Origin: Apiotrichum sp. Y4204
Lineage: Eukaryota; Basidiomycota; Tremellomycetes; Trichosporonales; Trichosporonaceae
NCBI GenBank assembly: GCA_025531455.1
Contig: JAMYHL010000085.1
Location: forward strand, 93,259-157,258
Reading direction: 5' to 3'
DNA length: 64,000 bases
Part shown: one piece after another, positions 20,706-29,746 of the stretch
Position numbering within the stretch: position 1 is the stretch's first letter
Layout of the letters: each line of letters opens with the position of its first letter
Notes under the pieces: generated by a model
Seen by the model: only the letters and a program-made list of their open reading frames with translations
What the model was told of the DNA's origin: nothing
Database searches by the model: none
Translations under genes and position numbers: made by a program

Positions 20706-23700
20706 ATGTCCGTCGTTGACCAGTCTCCCGTGTCGGCGCTCGGCCTCGACAACCTCCAGCCGGCCGCGGACGAGGCGAACGGCGCCGTCGAGGCCTCTAC
20801 CACCGCCCTCGACGACCTCGCCGACGCGCTCACCGCCAACGTGGCCGAGGGCGAAAAGGAGACCGATTTTGAGACCGAGGCGAGCGAGACACCCGAGGAT
20901 AACGACATGGACAAAGAGACCACCGCTGAGCACGCAGAGAATGGCACCACTGATGCTACCGCTGCTCCCGGTGGAGCCGATGCCGAGGCGCTTGCGCAGG
21001 GATCGACGCCCCGCAAGGACCGCGGCGAGGACAAGGAAAACGGCCTCAAGGAGGGCGGCGTTCGCAAGGTCCTAAAGAGCGGCGTCTTTGGGGGTACGTG
21101 GAATGGGACGCGTCCAGGCCAATACTGACTTTAGCTTCACCCAAGGCCCCTGTGCCCGCGCGCAAGACTACTGCGCTGGGCAAGTCGGCTGCGCCTCGTA
21201 TATCGCTCGCGAACCGCAAGCCGTTGACCGCGCCGACAGCAGCGTCTGCCGCGCGTGTCAGTCCGGCGACCGCCCACCCGGCGGGAGCGATTCCCGACGC
21301 CGCCCAGGTATCGCGCCCTAAGACTGCTTCGTCGTCGTCGACTGGCCCGGGATCGCCCTCACTGAAGCCCCGCCCACTGGCCTCCTCCACCGCCAGCAAG
21401 CCTCGCGCGTCCCTCGCCCATTCTACCTCCACGACGGCTGCCCGGGCCCGTGCGGCCACTTTGGCCAAGAGCGCGTCCGCCACTACAGCTAGGAGCAGCA
21501 CTGCTGCCACTGCCGCGAAGAGCACCACGGGCACCACCACTGCGGCCCGCTCGGCAGTTACGTCCGCCAGCGCTGCCCGGGCCGAGGAGATGCGCAAGGC
21601 GCGCGAAGCTCGTGAGGCTGCACGCGCGACCACCCCCTCGGCTCCCACCGCAACGCCCACCACGCACCGCACTCGTCCCAGCATGGCTTCCTCGACCGGT
21701 CGTGTTTCTGTCGCCACGACCAAGGCGCCCTCCGTCGCGTCCGCTACTCCCCGCGTTGCCCGAACCACTCTGGCTCCTCCCGCTTCGGCGACTGCCGCCC
21801 GCAAGGCTGCACAGGAGGCGGAGACCCAGGCGCGCATTGACGAGCTGACCAAGAAATTCGACGAACAGCGGGCTGAGCTCGAGGCAAAGATTCTTGCCGA
21901 CAAGGAGGCGGTCGAGGCCCGTATTGCGGAGATCACTGACGAGGCTTCTAAGAAACTCGACGAGGAGAAGGCCGTGCTCGAGGCCAAGATTGCAGAGCTC
22001 ACCGCCCAAAGCGCCCAGTTGGAGGAGAAGTGAGTGCAATGTCGGTCCGGTTCTGACGACAGCCTGGCAAGGATCACCAAGGAGCACGCCGAGGCCAAGC
22101 ACGCCCATGCCACCATCGACGCGAGCCTCGCAGAGGTCAAGGCTGCCCACGCAAAGGAGCTCGCGGCTCAGGACGAGTCGCGCTCGGCTCTTGCTGCCGA
22201 TTTTGAGGCCAAGATCAACGAGTGAGGGAAAAGGTGGAGCATGCCCTGACATTAGACTCACTATCACTCGCGACCAGCACCAGACGGACGCCGAGACTGC
22301 CCGCTCTGCCCTCGAGTCAGCCTCGACCGAGCACTCTGGTGTTGCCGCTGCACTGGCGGCTACCCAGGCGGAGCTCGCTACTAAGGCCTCCGACCACGAG
22401 TCTGCTCTTGCGGCTGTGAGAGCCGAGAAGCAGGCACTGGAGAAGAAGCTCGCCGAGGTGCAGGAACTCAACACCACGCTTCAGTCCAAGGTCACTGAGC
22501 AAGCCGAGAAGTCCGATGAAAGCACTCGCGGTCTGGGCGACCTTGAAACCCAGGTCAAGGAGCTGCAGAAGGAGATCGCCGAGCTCCGTGCAGAGCTCGA
22601 GTCTGAGCGCAAGGCGCATGCAGATGACAAGGCCTCGTGGGATGCTGAGCGTGAGGTGCTCGAAGGCAAGCTCGCTACCCACGATGAGGAGAGCACGGGA
22701 CACGCCAACAAGCTCGTGGAGTCGGCCACCGCCCTGGAGGAGCGCAACGCAGAGCTCAAGACGCTGCAGGAGGCACACGCTACTTTGTCTGCCGGACATG
22801 CCGACCTAGTTACCCGCTCCGCTGCGAGTGAGGAGACCCTTGCCGACCTTCAACGTCAACTGTCCGAGGCCCAAACCAAGGCTGAGGCTTCTCTGGCGGA
22901 TGCCACCTCGGCATCTGCCGCCGAGACCGAGGAGCTTCGTGCTTCCCTGGCCGCTGCCCAAGCGAAGGTTACAGAAGCCGCTGCCGAGGTCGCCGGTCTC
23001 AAGGTCGCTGCCGCTGAAGCGGAAGCCAACGAGCAGGTGCTCCAAGGAATGATCGAGTCTCTGAAGAACGACCTCGAGACCGCCAAAGCTGAACATGAGG
23101 CGAACGTGGAGAAGGCCACTCGCGACGCGAAGGCGGCCCTTGCTGCTGAGCACGAAGCTGCGATCTCCGCGCTCAAGACCGAACACGCCGAAGCCGTTTC
23201 TTCGCGCGCCGTGGAGATCGAGGGCGAGGCCTCCACCAAGCACGCTGAGGAGATTGCGTCTCTTACCGCCAAGTACACCGCTGAGCTCGAGGCGCTCAAG
23301 GCTGAGCATGAGGACAAGCTTGCGGCAGCATCGGAGGCGGCTGAGAGGTCGACTGCGTCGCACGCTTCAGAGGTCGAGGCTATCAAGGCGGACTATGAGG
23401 CCAAGCTGGTGGCGGCTTCCGCCGATGCATCGGCCACCAAGGAGGCCGCTGCCGCTCATGAGGCCAAGATTGCCGAGTTGACCGCCGAGCACGAGAAGAA
23501 GGTTGCCGCCCTGATCGCTGAGCACGAGAACAAGGTCGCAGCCGCCGTTGCGGCCGCCAAGGAGGCCAACTCTGAGTCTGCAGATGCCGTCAACTCCCTC
23601 AAGGCCGAGTACGAGGACAAGCTTTCTGCCGCAGGGAAGAGTGCCGAGGAGATGGCTGCCGCGCATGCGGAGGAGCTTTCGAAGCTCAAGACCCAGCACA

Positions 23701-24582
23701 AGGACAACCTCGCGCAATACGAGGACAAGCTCGCTGCTGCTGCTGAGGAGGCAACCGGCCACAAGGACGCGCGCGACGCAGCCCTTGCTGTCAACACCAA
23801 GGAACTCAACGCTTTCAAGGCTGAGCACGAGGCCAAGCTCGCTGCTGTTACTGCTTCCGCCGAGGAGGCTGCTGCCTCCCACGCCAAGGCCCTCGGCGCT
23901 CTTAAGGCCGAGTACGAGGAGAAGCTCGCCGCAGCTGCCGCCAAGGACAGTGAGGAGGCCACCGCCGCGGACAACCATGCCAAGGAGCTTGAGTCTCTCA
24001 AGGCCAAACACGCCGCCGCTCTCGAAGAGGCCAAGGTCAATCACGAGAACGCCCTTGCCGAGGTCAAGACAAACAGCAAAAGCCTTCACGAGGAGCTCGA
24101 CGACGCACGCGCCGACCGCGAGCAGCTGACCGAACAGCTCGCCACTGCGAACAGCAAGAGCGCCGACGCCGAGAAGGTCATTGCTCAGCTGCGCGAGGAG
24201 CTCACCAAGGCCGTCAAACGCACGCCCCCGCCGTCGCCCTCTAAGCCCAATCCCGAGCTGGCGACGCTACGCCGCGAGCTCGAGGCGCGCACGGACGAGC
24301 TCGAGGGCATGAACCTCGTAAGTAGGAGTCGTCGTATTCTTCTGACAGCAGATGCTCGAGATGAACCGCGACGAATTCCAGAAGGCGCTTGAGGACATGC
24401 AATGCAAGAACGATGAGGCTCTCCGCGCCGCGTCGGCGGCGTCGGCTGCGGAGATCAGCCGCCTCGAGGAGCTGCTCGCTGTCGAGCGTGAAAAGATTGC
24501 CTCTCTCACGAAAGGGTTGCAGCTCGACGCGGGCTCGGCGACCGCGACGCCGGCCAGTGATGTGCGTGCAACCGGTACATGA
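20706..24582 (+). CDS. Large Ala/Glu-rich coiled-coil protein, function unknown
   Basis: Five exons: 20706-21093, 21135-22029, 22072-22221, 22256-24317 and 24349-24582, for 1,242 aa with phases agreeing at each junction. Residues 1-125 are acidic and disordered, ending in a basic patch (VRKVLKSGVFG). Residues ~125-360 are Ser/Thr/Ala-rich and basic, a disordered linker that could bind microtubules or nucleic acid. From ~365 to ~1,200 the protein is almost continuous coiled coil, with a recurring heptad-based unit resembling AEHEAKLAA/AEYEDKLAA that recurs many times at similar spacing between residues ~760 and 1,030. There is no motor, kinase or CAP-Gly domain. The architecture suggests a cytoskeletal, spindle or organelle-tether scaffold, but I cannot name an orthologue. 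Intron 2 has an alternative acceptor 9 nt upstream that also keeps frame. Confidence 0.8.
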
Positions 24583-24953
24583 CGGGTTAGGCTGACCAAA
24601 TAGCTTTGATGTTAGACCTGTAGGAACCACAGGCATGGTGGTGCGGTGCGCAGCCGCATCAACATGAGTTACCACTACACCATACGCTCGAGTCTATGAC
24701 GGAATACGACGGAGGATGAGGACCGACCGGACCGAGGACATGACACGCCACGCGATGCTATTTTAATATTAAATCTTATGATGCATACTGTACAGACGCG
24801 CGGGCCCGGGGCCGCAGGTCGGAGATAAGAGGTGGATTAGCATGGCTTGGTGCATGTCAGAGCTGCCAGTGAGGCAGTCATAAGCCATGTGTAGCGAGTT
24901 CCAGTCCTCGTAGAATCTTGGCGCGCCTGGGAGCTGTGCGATCGCTCGCTAAT
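24583..24953. other. Convergent 3' spacer
   Basis: 371 bp between two genes that point at each other (the coiled-coil gene and the Mpv17-family gene). Nothing is seen beyond an AT-rich stretch (about 24760-24785) that may serve 3'-end formation. Confidence 0.5.
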
Positions 24954-26029
24954 CTACTTCGCGTCACCCTCGACAAAGTGGTGCACGCGATCCTCCACCG
25001 CGTCGATTTCGTGGTCAATGATCTTGACGGCCTTGGTATCCTGCCTGGGTCCATCAGCCCAAGATACCCTCTAAAAACCCTTCTGCTCCTCACTCACTTT
25101 GCATTTAGCAACGACAAATACGCGCTCCACGCAATGCCGCACGTCTGCTGGAACGGCAAGCGGTAGGCAAGGGGCACGAGGCCAAAGTTGATGGCCTGGA
25201 TCGCGGGCCACACCTTGTAGTTTGCCACGAGTGCCTCTGAGAAAGTGTGAGCAAAGGTCGGGGAGAAGAGAGGAGACAACGCCAGCACGCACTCCAGTAC
25301 ACGTCGTCAAACTTTTGCTTGAGCTCGGCCTTGGACTTGCCCTCCATCACGCCCATCACGCCTGTAAATGTTCCCAACTGAGAAATATAGATGAGAGGTT
25401 TACGTGGGTCAGACAATCAATAGAATAGAGAGCAATATCTGTGTCAGCAAAAGCGACGCAGCTAGGGTTCATGGGGCTCACGCCAATAGGGGCACTGCGG
25501 TCAGCACATTACGCTGCTAAGACGTACAAGACAACCTGGTCGGCCAAGACGCGCTTAATCGTTGCGGGAACGGCGGAACCGGTGGCGGGAAAGGGGAACG
25601 CGCGGTCGAGGAGCTTAAGCCACGCGCCTGGAGTTAGTCACGGCTCAGCAAAACAGATAGCGATAGAGGCACGGGGACACCAGCACCCACCGATCGGCGG
25701 GCCCATGCTCATCCCGAAGAACGCGAAGCGGCCGGTACGCGCCCAGTCGTACGGCCTGTCGTGGCCTTCGAGCTGCAGTCAGAGCGCTGCTGTACTTGGG
25801 AACGCACGTATTTGGCGAGGTTTTGCGCCTGTCGTCAGCAATGAAGGAGGGGGCAGATGTGGGATACACACAAACACGTCAGCCAGAGACACGAGCGTGC
25901 CGTTTGCAATAACGAGGGTTGCGACGGGGCGCGTGTCGAACTGTTGCGCGTAGTACGCGTTGAAGCGTGCGAGGGCTGCGGTCAGAAACGGAGACGGGAG
26001 ACTCGGAACGGGGCGCGCGTACCGGCCAT
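24954..26029 (-). CDS. Mpv17/PMP22-family membrane protein
   Basis: Nine exons on the minus strand: 26029-26023, 25975-25872, 25828-25808, 25772-25691, 25627-25528, 25494-25482, 25377-25293, 25236-25098 and 25044-24954, for 213 aa. The family signature is clear in order: LARFNAYYAQQFDTRP, LADVFAQ, the DWARTGRFAFFG helix, GPPIGAWLKLLD, ADQVVFAPIG, FTGVMGVMEGKS, and the C-terminal NYKVWPAIQAINFGLVPLAYR signature ending in WSAYLSLL. Known members (Mpv17, Sym1, PMP22/PXMP2) are four-helix proteins of the mitochondrial inner or peroxisomal membrane. Sym1 is needed for respiration under heat stress; which compartment this one occupies is not evident. A 28-residue charged tail follows the last helix. 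Two features are odd: the first coding exon is 7 nt, and the sixth exon is only 13 nt, encoding part of the APIG motif. Confidence 0.9.
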
Positions 26030-26665
26030 TATACCGATTCTCTGATGCAAGAAAGCTGGCGATGAAGATACAAGATGCAAGATGCAAGAGAATGTAGATG
26101 CGCGATATTCACGATGCAAAGGCCATCTTGTGGGGTGTGATGCGGCCTGGATCTTTTATATTTTCGTCTGCTCGTTGCGGGGGAACAATCGTGACGTCAA
26201 CTTCGGTCGCGGTCTCGGAGTAGGGCCGACCAAAACATCGGTGACGGAGTGGCGAGCATGGTTCTCGATGAGCATTACCTCACTCCGCATCATCCATCTT
26301 TTTCTATCCAGTTGCGATGGTGCGTCGTGTCTGTGGGTGGCTGCTGTGGCGGCCCCTTGTTCCACTTGTCCCACTGGTTCAGTATCGACTCTGATTACAT
26401 TGAGGGGGTAGTGTTCAGACGCGCACTGGTGTCCTGGCCCCTGGTGAAAGGGAGCACGTGCGAGGTCTGATAGTGCTACGCATCACTCACGACCCGCCCT
26501 GCGAATCCACTGATCCACTGTGACCTTCGCTCCCCAAACTCACTAGTCTGCATTCTTTGCACACTCATCTCATCTCACTCCCAGCTGCTCCCAGCTGGAT
26601 ACAGCGTTATCAGTCGGCCGACTCTCAGTGACGTGCCCAATACCGATAGACGATCCGTAGGGCAG
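26030..26665. other. Divergent promoter region, 636 bp
   Basis: Lies between the start of the Mpv17-family gene (minus) and the 75-aa ORF (plus). No coding sequence is supported. Nothing repeated or palindromic stands out. Confidence 0.5.
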
Positions 26666-26893
26666 ATGGACAGCACAACGCCATCACTCCAGTCCCTCAT
26701 ATCCACCCGCGCCGCCGCCGAGACCGACTTCGACGCCGCGTGCGATGCGTACAGCACCGCCCTCGAGGGACTGCGCAAAGCGGAGGGGATGGCCGCGGTA
26801 GATGCCGCGCAGACCGCGATGGAGCGCGCAGAGGCGGAGGTGGGGCGGCTCACGGTGTTGATAGATGCGATTGTAGAGAGCCGCGCAGGGTAA
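26666..26893 (+). CDS. Small 75-aa helical protein, hypothetical
   Basis: A single uninterrupted ORF starting MDSTTPSLQSLISTR. Its Ala/Glu/Asp-rich composition (for example AEAEVGRLTVLIDAIVESRAG) predicts one long amphipathic helix or a short coiled coil. There is an in-frame ATG 33 nt upstream at 26633. I chose 26666 because the helical pattern begins there. Codon choice is GC-rich at third positions, as in the neighbouring real genes. No known family recognised. It could be noncoding, but the composition is protein-like and no competing frame is open. Confidence 0.4.
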   Translation: MDSTTPSLQSLISTRAAAETDFDAACDAYSTALEGLRKAEGMAAVDAAQTAMERAEAEVGRLTVLIDAIVESRAG

Positions 26894-27096
26894 TATGGGT
26901 TTGATGTACTTATCGAATGTTCAGTTTTGGTCGCCGTCGTCGAGCCTCTTCAGAGATCGTAAGACCGGAGTTATGAGATGTGTAACTGCAGGACAGAGCA
27001 AAGAAGAGGCGGTCAATGCCGAGCCGGTGGAGGTGACATAAACAATTTGTGTAGCTAAGACCAGATTTCAACAACACACTCATCACGTTCGTCGCA

Positions 27097-28224
27097 ATGT
27101 CCTTTGAGACGTTCGGCATTCCACATGGTACACAGGAAGACGAAGCTGCTGCCCGACAATTCCGACTCGAGATATGTATAGACTCGCTGACCTCGGCAAT
27201 CGCGTAAGTACTCCGCCATCAGCCCCATTGACCACAGTGCCGGGCCCCATCTCCGTCCGGGCGATCGGTTCGAAGTCTGCGGCAGCCTCCTTGCTGGTGA
27301 GCCGAGGGCAAAGTCGAACAGTGCTGATCTCAGGCGGTGGGACAACGCCGGGTATCGGGCTGGTCAAGTCGATCCGTCGTGAGGTACCGCACGTCGCACT
27401 GATGGTGAGCAGGCCATCAGCGGTCACAGACGGCAACCACTGTCAAGAGCTTATGTTAATCCCATCAGGTCATGATTCGGCCTCGGCCGGGCTCATTTGT
27501 CTACTCCTCCGCCGAGATCGACGTTATGCTGGCGGAAATTGAGGCGGCGGGGGTGGCGGGTGCCGCCGGAGTCGTGTTTGGCTGCCTAACGCGGAATGGG
27601 GAGGTCGATATGATGGCTACTCAGAGGTATGATCATGTCTCAGCTTAGCTTCCCTGCATCTCTGAGTCCATGCTGACATTAGGCTCGTTGAGGCTGCAAA
27701 AGGAATGGAGGGTGAGATCCTGCTTTTGTGTCGCCTGAGAACCACTAACGAAAGTTACCTTCCATCGCGCTTTCGACGTCACTCCATCTTGGGAGCAAGG
27801 TAGGTCGTCGCCAATCATTATCACACTTGCTTCCCCGGAGCGACGACCTGGAGATTATGCGCAGCTGAATCGGAACTAACAACCAGCCCTCGACGCGATT
27901 GACTCCCTAGGCATCCGCCGCGTCCTGACCTCAGGTCACGCTCGCACCGCGCTAGAGGGTGCCGCAGAGATCGACGCGATGACACGACACCCGACAGGGG
28001 TGACGATCCTCCCTGGTTCGGGAATCAACGCCGTCACGCTCGCCGATCTCAAGAAAGGCGCACCTCTGCTCACTGAGGCGCACTTCTCCGCTAGCTCTGC
28101 TCTTGCGCGTGACGAGGGCGAGGCGGTGAAGCGAGGAGAAGAGCTCGGATTCGGAGGCGCACAGATCTGGACGCTTGATGGAGAGAAAGTGCGCGCTGTC
28201 CGGAACCTTGTAGACTCGTGGTGA
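27097..28224 (+). CDS. cutC: CutC copper-homeostasis family protein
   Basis: Seven exons: 27097-27203, 27238-27296, 27334-27404, 27469-27626, 27683-27711, 27755-27799 and 27887-28224, for 268 aa, close to the usual CutC length. The TIM-barrel family motifs appear in order: [12 protein letters not shown], then [78 protein letters not shown] and [10 protein letters not shown]. CutC proteins were linked to copper tolerance in bacteria and bind Cu(I); the enzymatic role remains uncertain. The protein is presumably cytosolic. Six small introns (34-87 nt) split the motifs, so no single exon shows the family on its own. The downstream tRNA-Phe begins 108 bp after the stop. Confidence 0.92.
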
Positions 28225-28332
28225 CCGAGAGCGTGGGATATTTGACCTAGAGGTACTGATAGGAGGCTCGTAGAAACGGCATGCGAGTCTGGGTGATCGT
28301 CGCGAACGCGACGCGATCTACCTGTTGGAGAA

Positions 28333-28431
28333 GGAGACATAGCTCAGCTGGGAGAGCGAGCGACTGAAGTTCAGTTACAACGATCTTCATAGATCATCGC
28401 TAGGTCGGGTGTTCGATCCACCCTGGCTCCA
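28333..28431 (+). tRNA. tRNA-Phe (anticodon GAA) with a 26-nt intron
   Basis: A full cloverleaf can be drawn. The D arm is GCTC/GAGC; the anticodon stem AGCGA/TCGCT has loop CTGAAG-A and anticodon GAA at 28366-28368; the T arm is GGGTG-TTCGATC-CACCC; the discriminator base is A. The intron (28370-28395) sits after position 37, the canonical site. It begins TTCAG, complementary to CTGAA of the anticodon loop, as expected for tRNA endonuclease recognition. The acceptor stem (GGAGACA with TGGCTCC) pairs at six of seven positions, with one A-G mismatch at pair 5-68. Internal A and B boxes are intact. The mismatch may mark a weak or decaying copy, but every other element is normal. Confidence 0.9.
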
Positions 28432-28962
28432 ATATCCAATCATTTTTGATGCATGGACCGTTGTCCCTGCCCATCCGCTGATCAAACGTTGTTAAACGAT
28501 CGATGGGAACGATCGATGGGAACGATCGGATGGTCGCCGATGATCCAGAAGAGCGGATCGTGTGTTGAACAGCGTGTTCTGGCGTTAGGGGTTAGAACAA
28601 TTCAGCGTGCAGATCAGAGACATGAAGCGCGTAGAAGGCACGGCCGACTGCGAACTAGTGTGGGTGGCAAACCAATTTCATCGCCCCTGGGCCGCGGTCC
28701 CGTGGCCTCCACTCCGAATGTCCGGACTGCTCGGGACGGTGTTTGCTCCGGGCAAGTCTGACGTACATACAGTACGACGACACGATCCTCCCGTAGATCC
28801 TGTATTCCACTTGCTCCCCAGATTTCCGTAACGGTCGATACGAAAACGCTGCTCGTCCTGTTTTCCTGTTTGTGTGTTCTTCATCGCCGACTGTCCGATC
28901 TATAACCCTCGACCCCCTCGACCACTCTACAAGAGCCACCTTCTCCCCTCTGCCCATTTGCG
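28432..28962. other. Spacer with a short 13-bp triple repeat
   Basis: No coding sequence supported. AACGATCGATGGG occurs twice in tandem at 28495-28520, followed by a near copy to 28533. The remainder is the promoter of the gene at 28963. Confidence 0.55.
28443..28447 (+). terminator. RNA polymerase III T5 terminator
   Basis: Five T on the plus strand, 12 bp after the tRNA-Phe discriminator base, the usual Pol III stop signal. Confidence 0.7.
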
Positions 28963-29622
28963 ATGTGTCACCGCGTCGCGTGCCCCAACGACGGCCGCCC
29001 GACCTGGTGGGGCTGCGGACACCACGTCGAGTCAGCGCTGAAGGGCGTTCCCGCAGGCGAGCGCTGCGTGTGCCCGCACGAGCGCGTCCCGTACCTTCCG
29101 CTCATGCAGCGCGTCAAGAAGATGGCTGACGTGCCGGGGACGAGCGACGATCCAGACCTCGCCCTCTCGGTCAGCAACGCGGCCGAACCCGTGCTTTCCG
29201 TCGCGAGCAACAAGGACAAGACGTGTCTCCTCGGCCTCGAGATCACGCTTCCGCCCTCGATCGCGTTTGGTGCCCTTCCCCCCGGCATGACCGCCGACAC
29301 GGAGAAGAACATGCTCAAACTCGCAACCCGCATGAAGCCCCACACCCCGCTCGCGCTCCCTCTCAAGGTCGTCAAGGCGGGTGACGGCGCTCTCGCCGTG
29401 TTTGGACCGGATGCCGGCATTGTTCGCCGCCAATGGAGCTGTATCGGAGATGAAACTAGCAAGACGGAGTTCGAGGACATCCATGCCCGCCTCGACGTTG
29501 TTCCCCAGTCGGGTTTTCTCTTTGGCGGCGGTAATAATCCCACGATTGCTGTCGCCTTCCTGCTCGTTCTGTGGGTCTTATACCGGATGTTCTCCGCGGA
29601 GGAGAAACGGAAGAGGGAATAG
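28963..29622 (+). CDS. Small Cys/His-domain protein with a C-terminal membrane anchor
   Basis: Single-exon gene of 219 aa. The first ~38 residues (MCHRVACPNDGRPTWWGCGHH..., then a CVCPH end) match the compact fungal Cys/His module in which GCG-H-x-E-x-AL..GVP is flanked by CxxC-like cysteines; I know it mostly as free-standing proteins of 50-80 aa. Here it is joined to ~140 residues of unfamiliar sequence containing three more cysteines, then a single hydrophobic helix (about residues 194-211, AVAFLLVLWVLYRMF) and a basic EEKRKRE tail. With no signal peptide, this looks like a tail-anchored protein with its Cys/His head in the cytosol. The metal ligands are suggestive, but zinc binding is not shown. 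Function unknown. Confidence 0.75.
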   Translation: MCHRVACPNDGRPTWWGCGHHVESALKGVPAGERCVCPHERVPYLPLMQRVKKMADVPGTSDDPDLALSVSNAAEPVLSVASNKDKTCLLGLEITLPPSIAFGALPPGMTADTEKNMLKLATRMKPHTPLALPLKVVKAGDGALAVFGPDAGIVRRQWSCIGDETSKTEFEDIHARLDVVPQSGFLFGGGNNPTIAVAFLLVLWVLYRMFSAEEKRKRE

Positions 29623-29746
29623 AAGGGTGGAGCGTCGCGAGAACATGTTTCATTTGGTGCTTTCATGAGATGCGACTGTATTTTATTTCATACTACTACA
29701 GGCTAAAAAGATCAACGACTAAGCTGCGAAATCTTAGTTTTACCCA

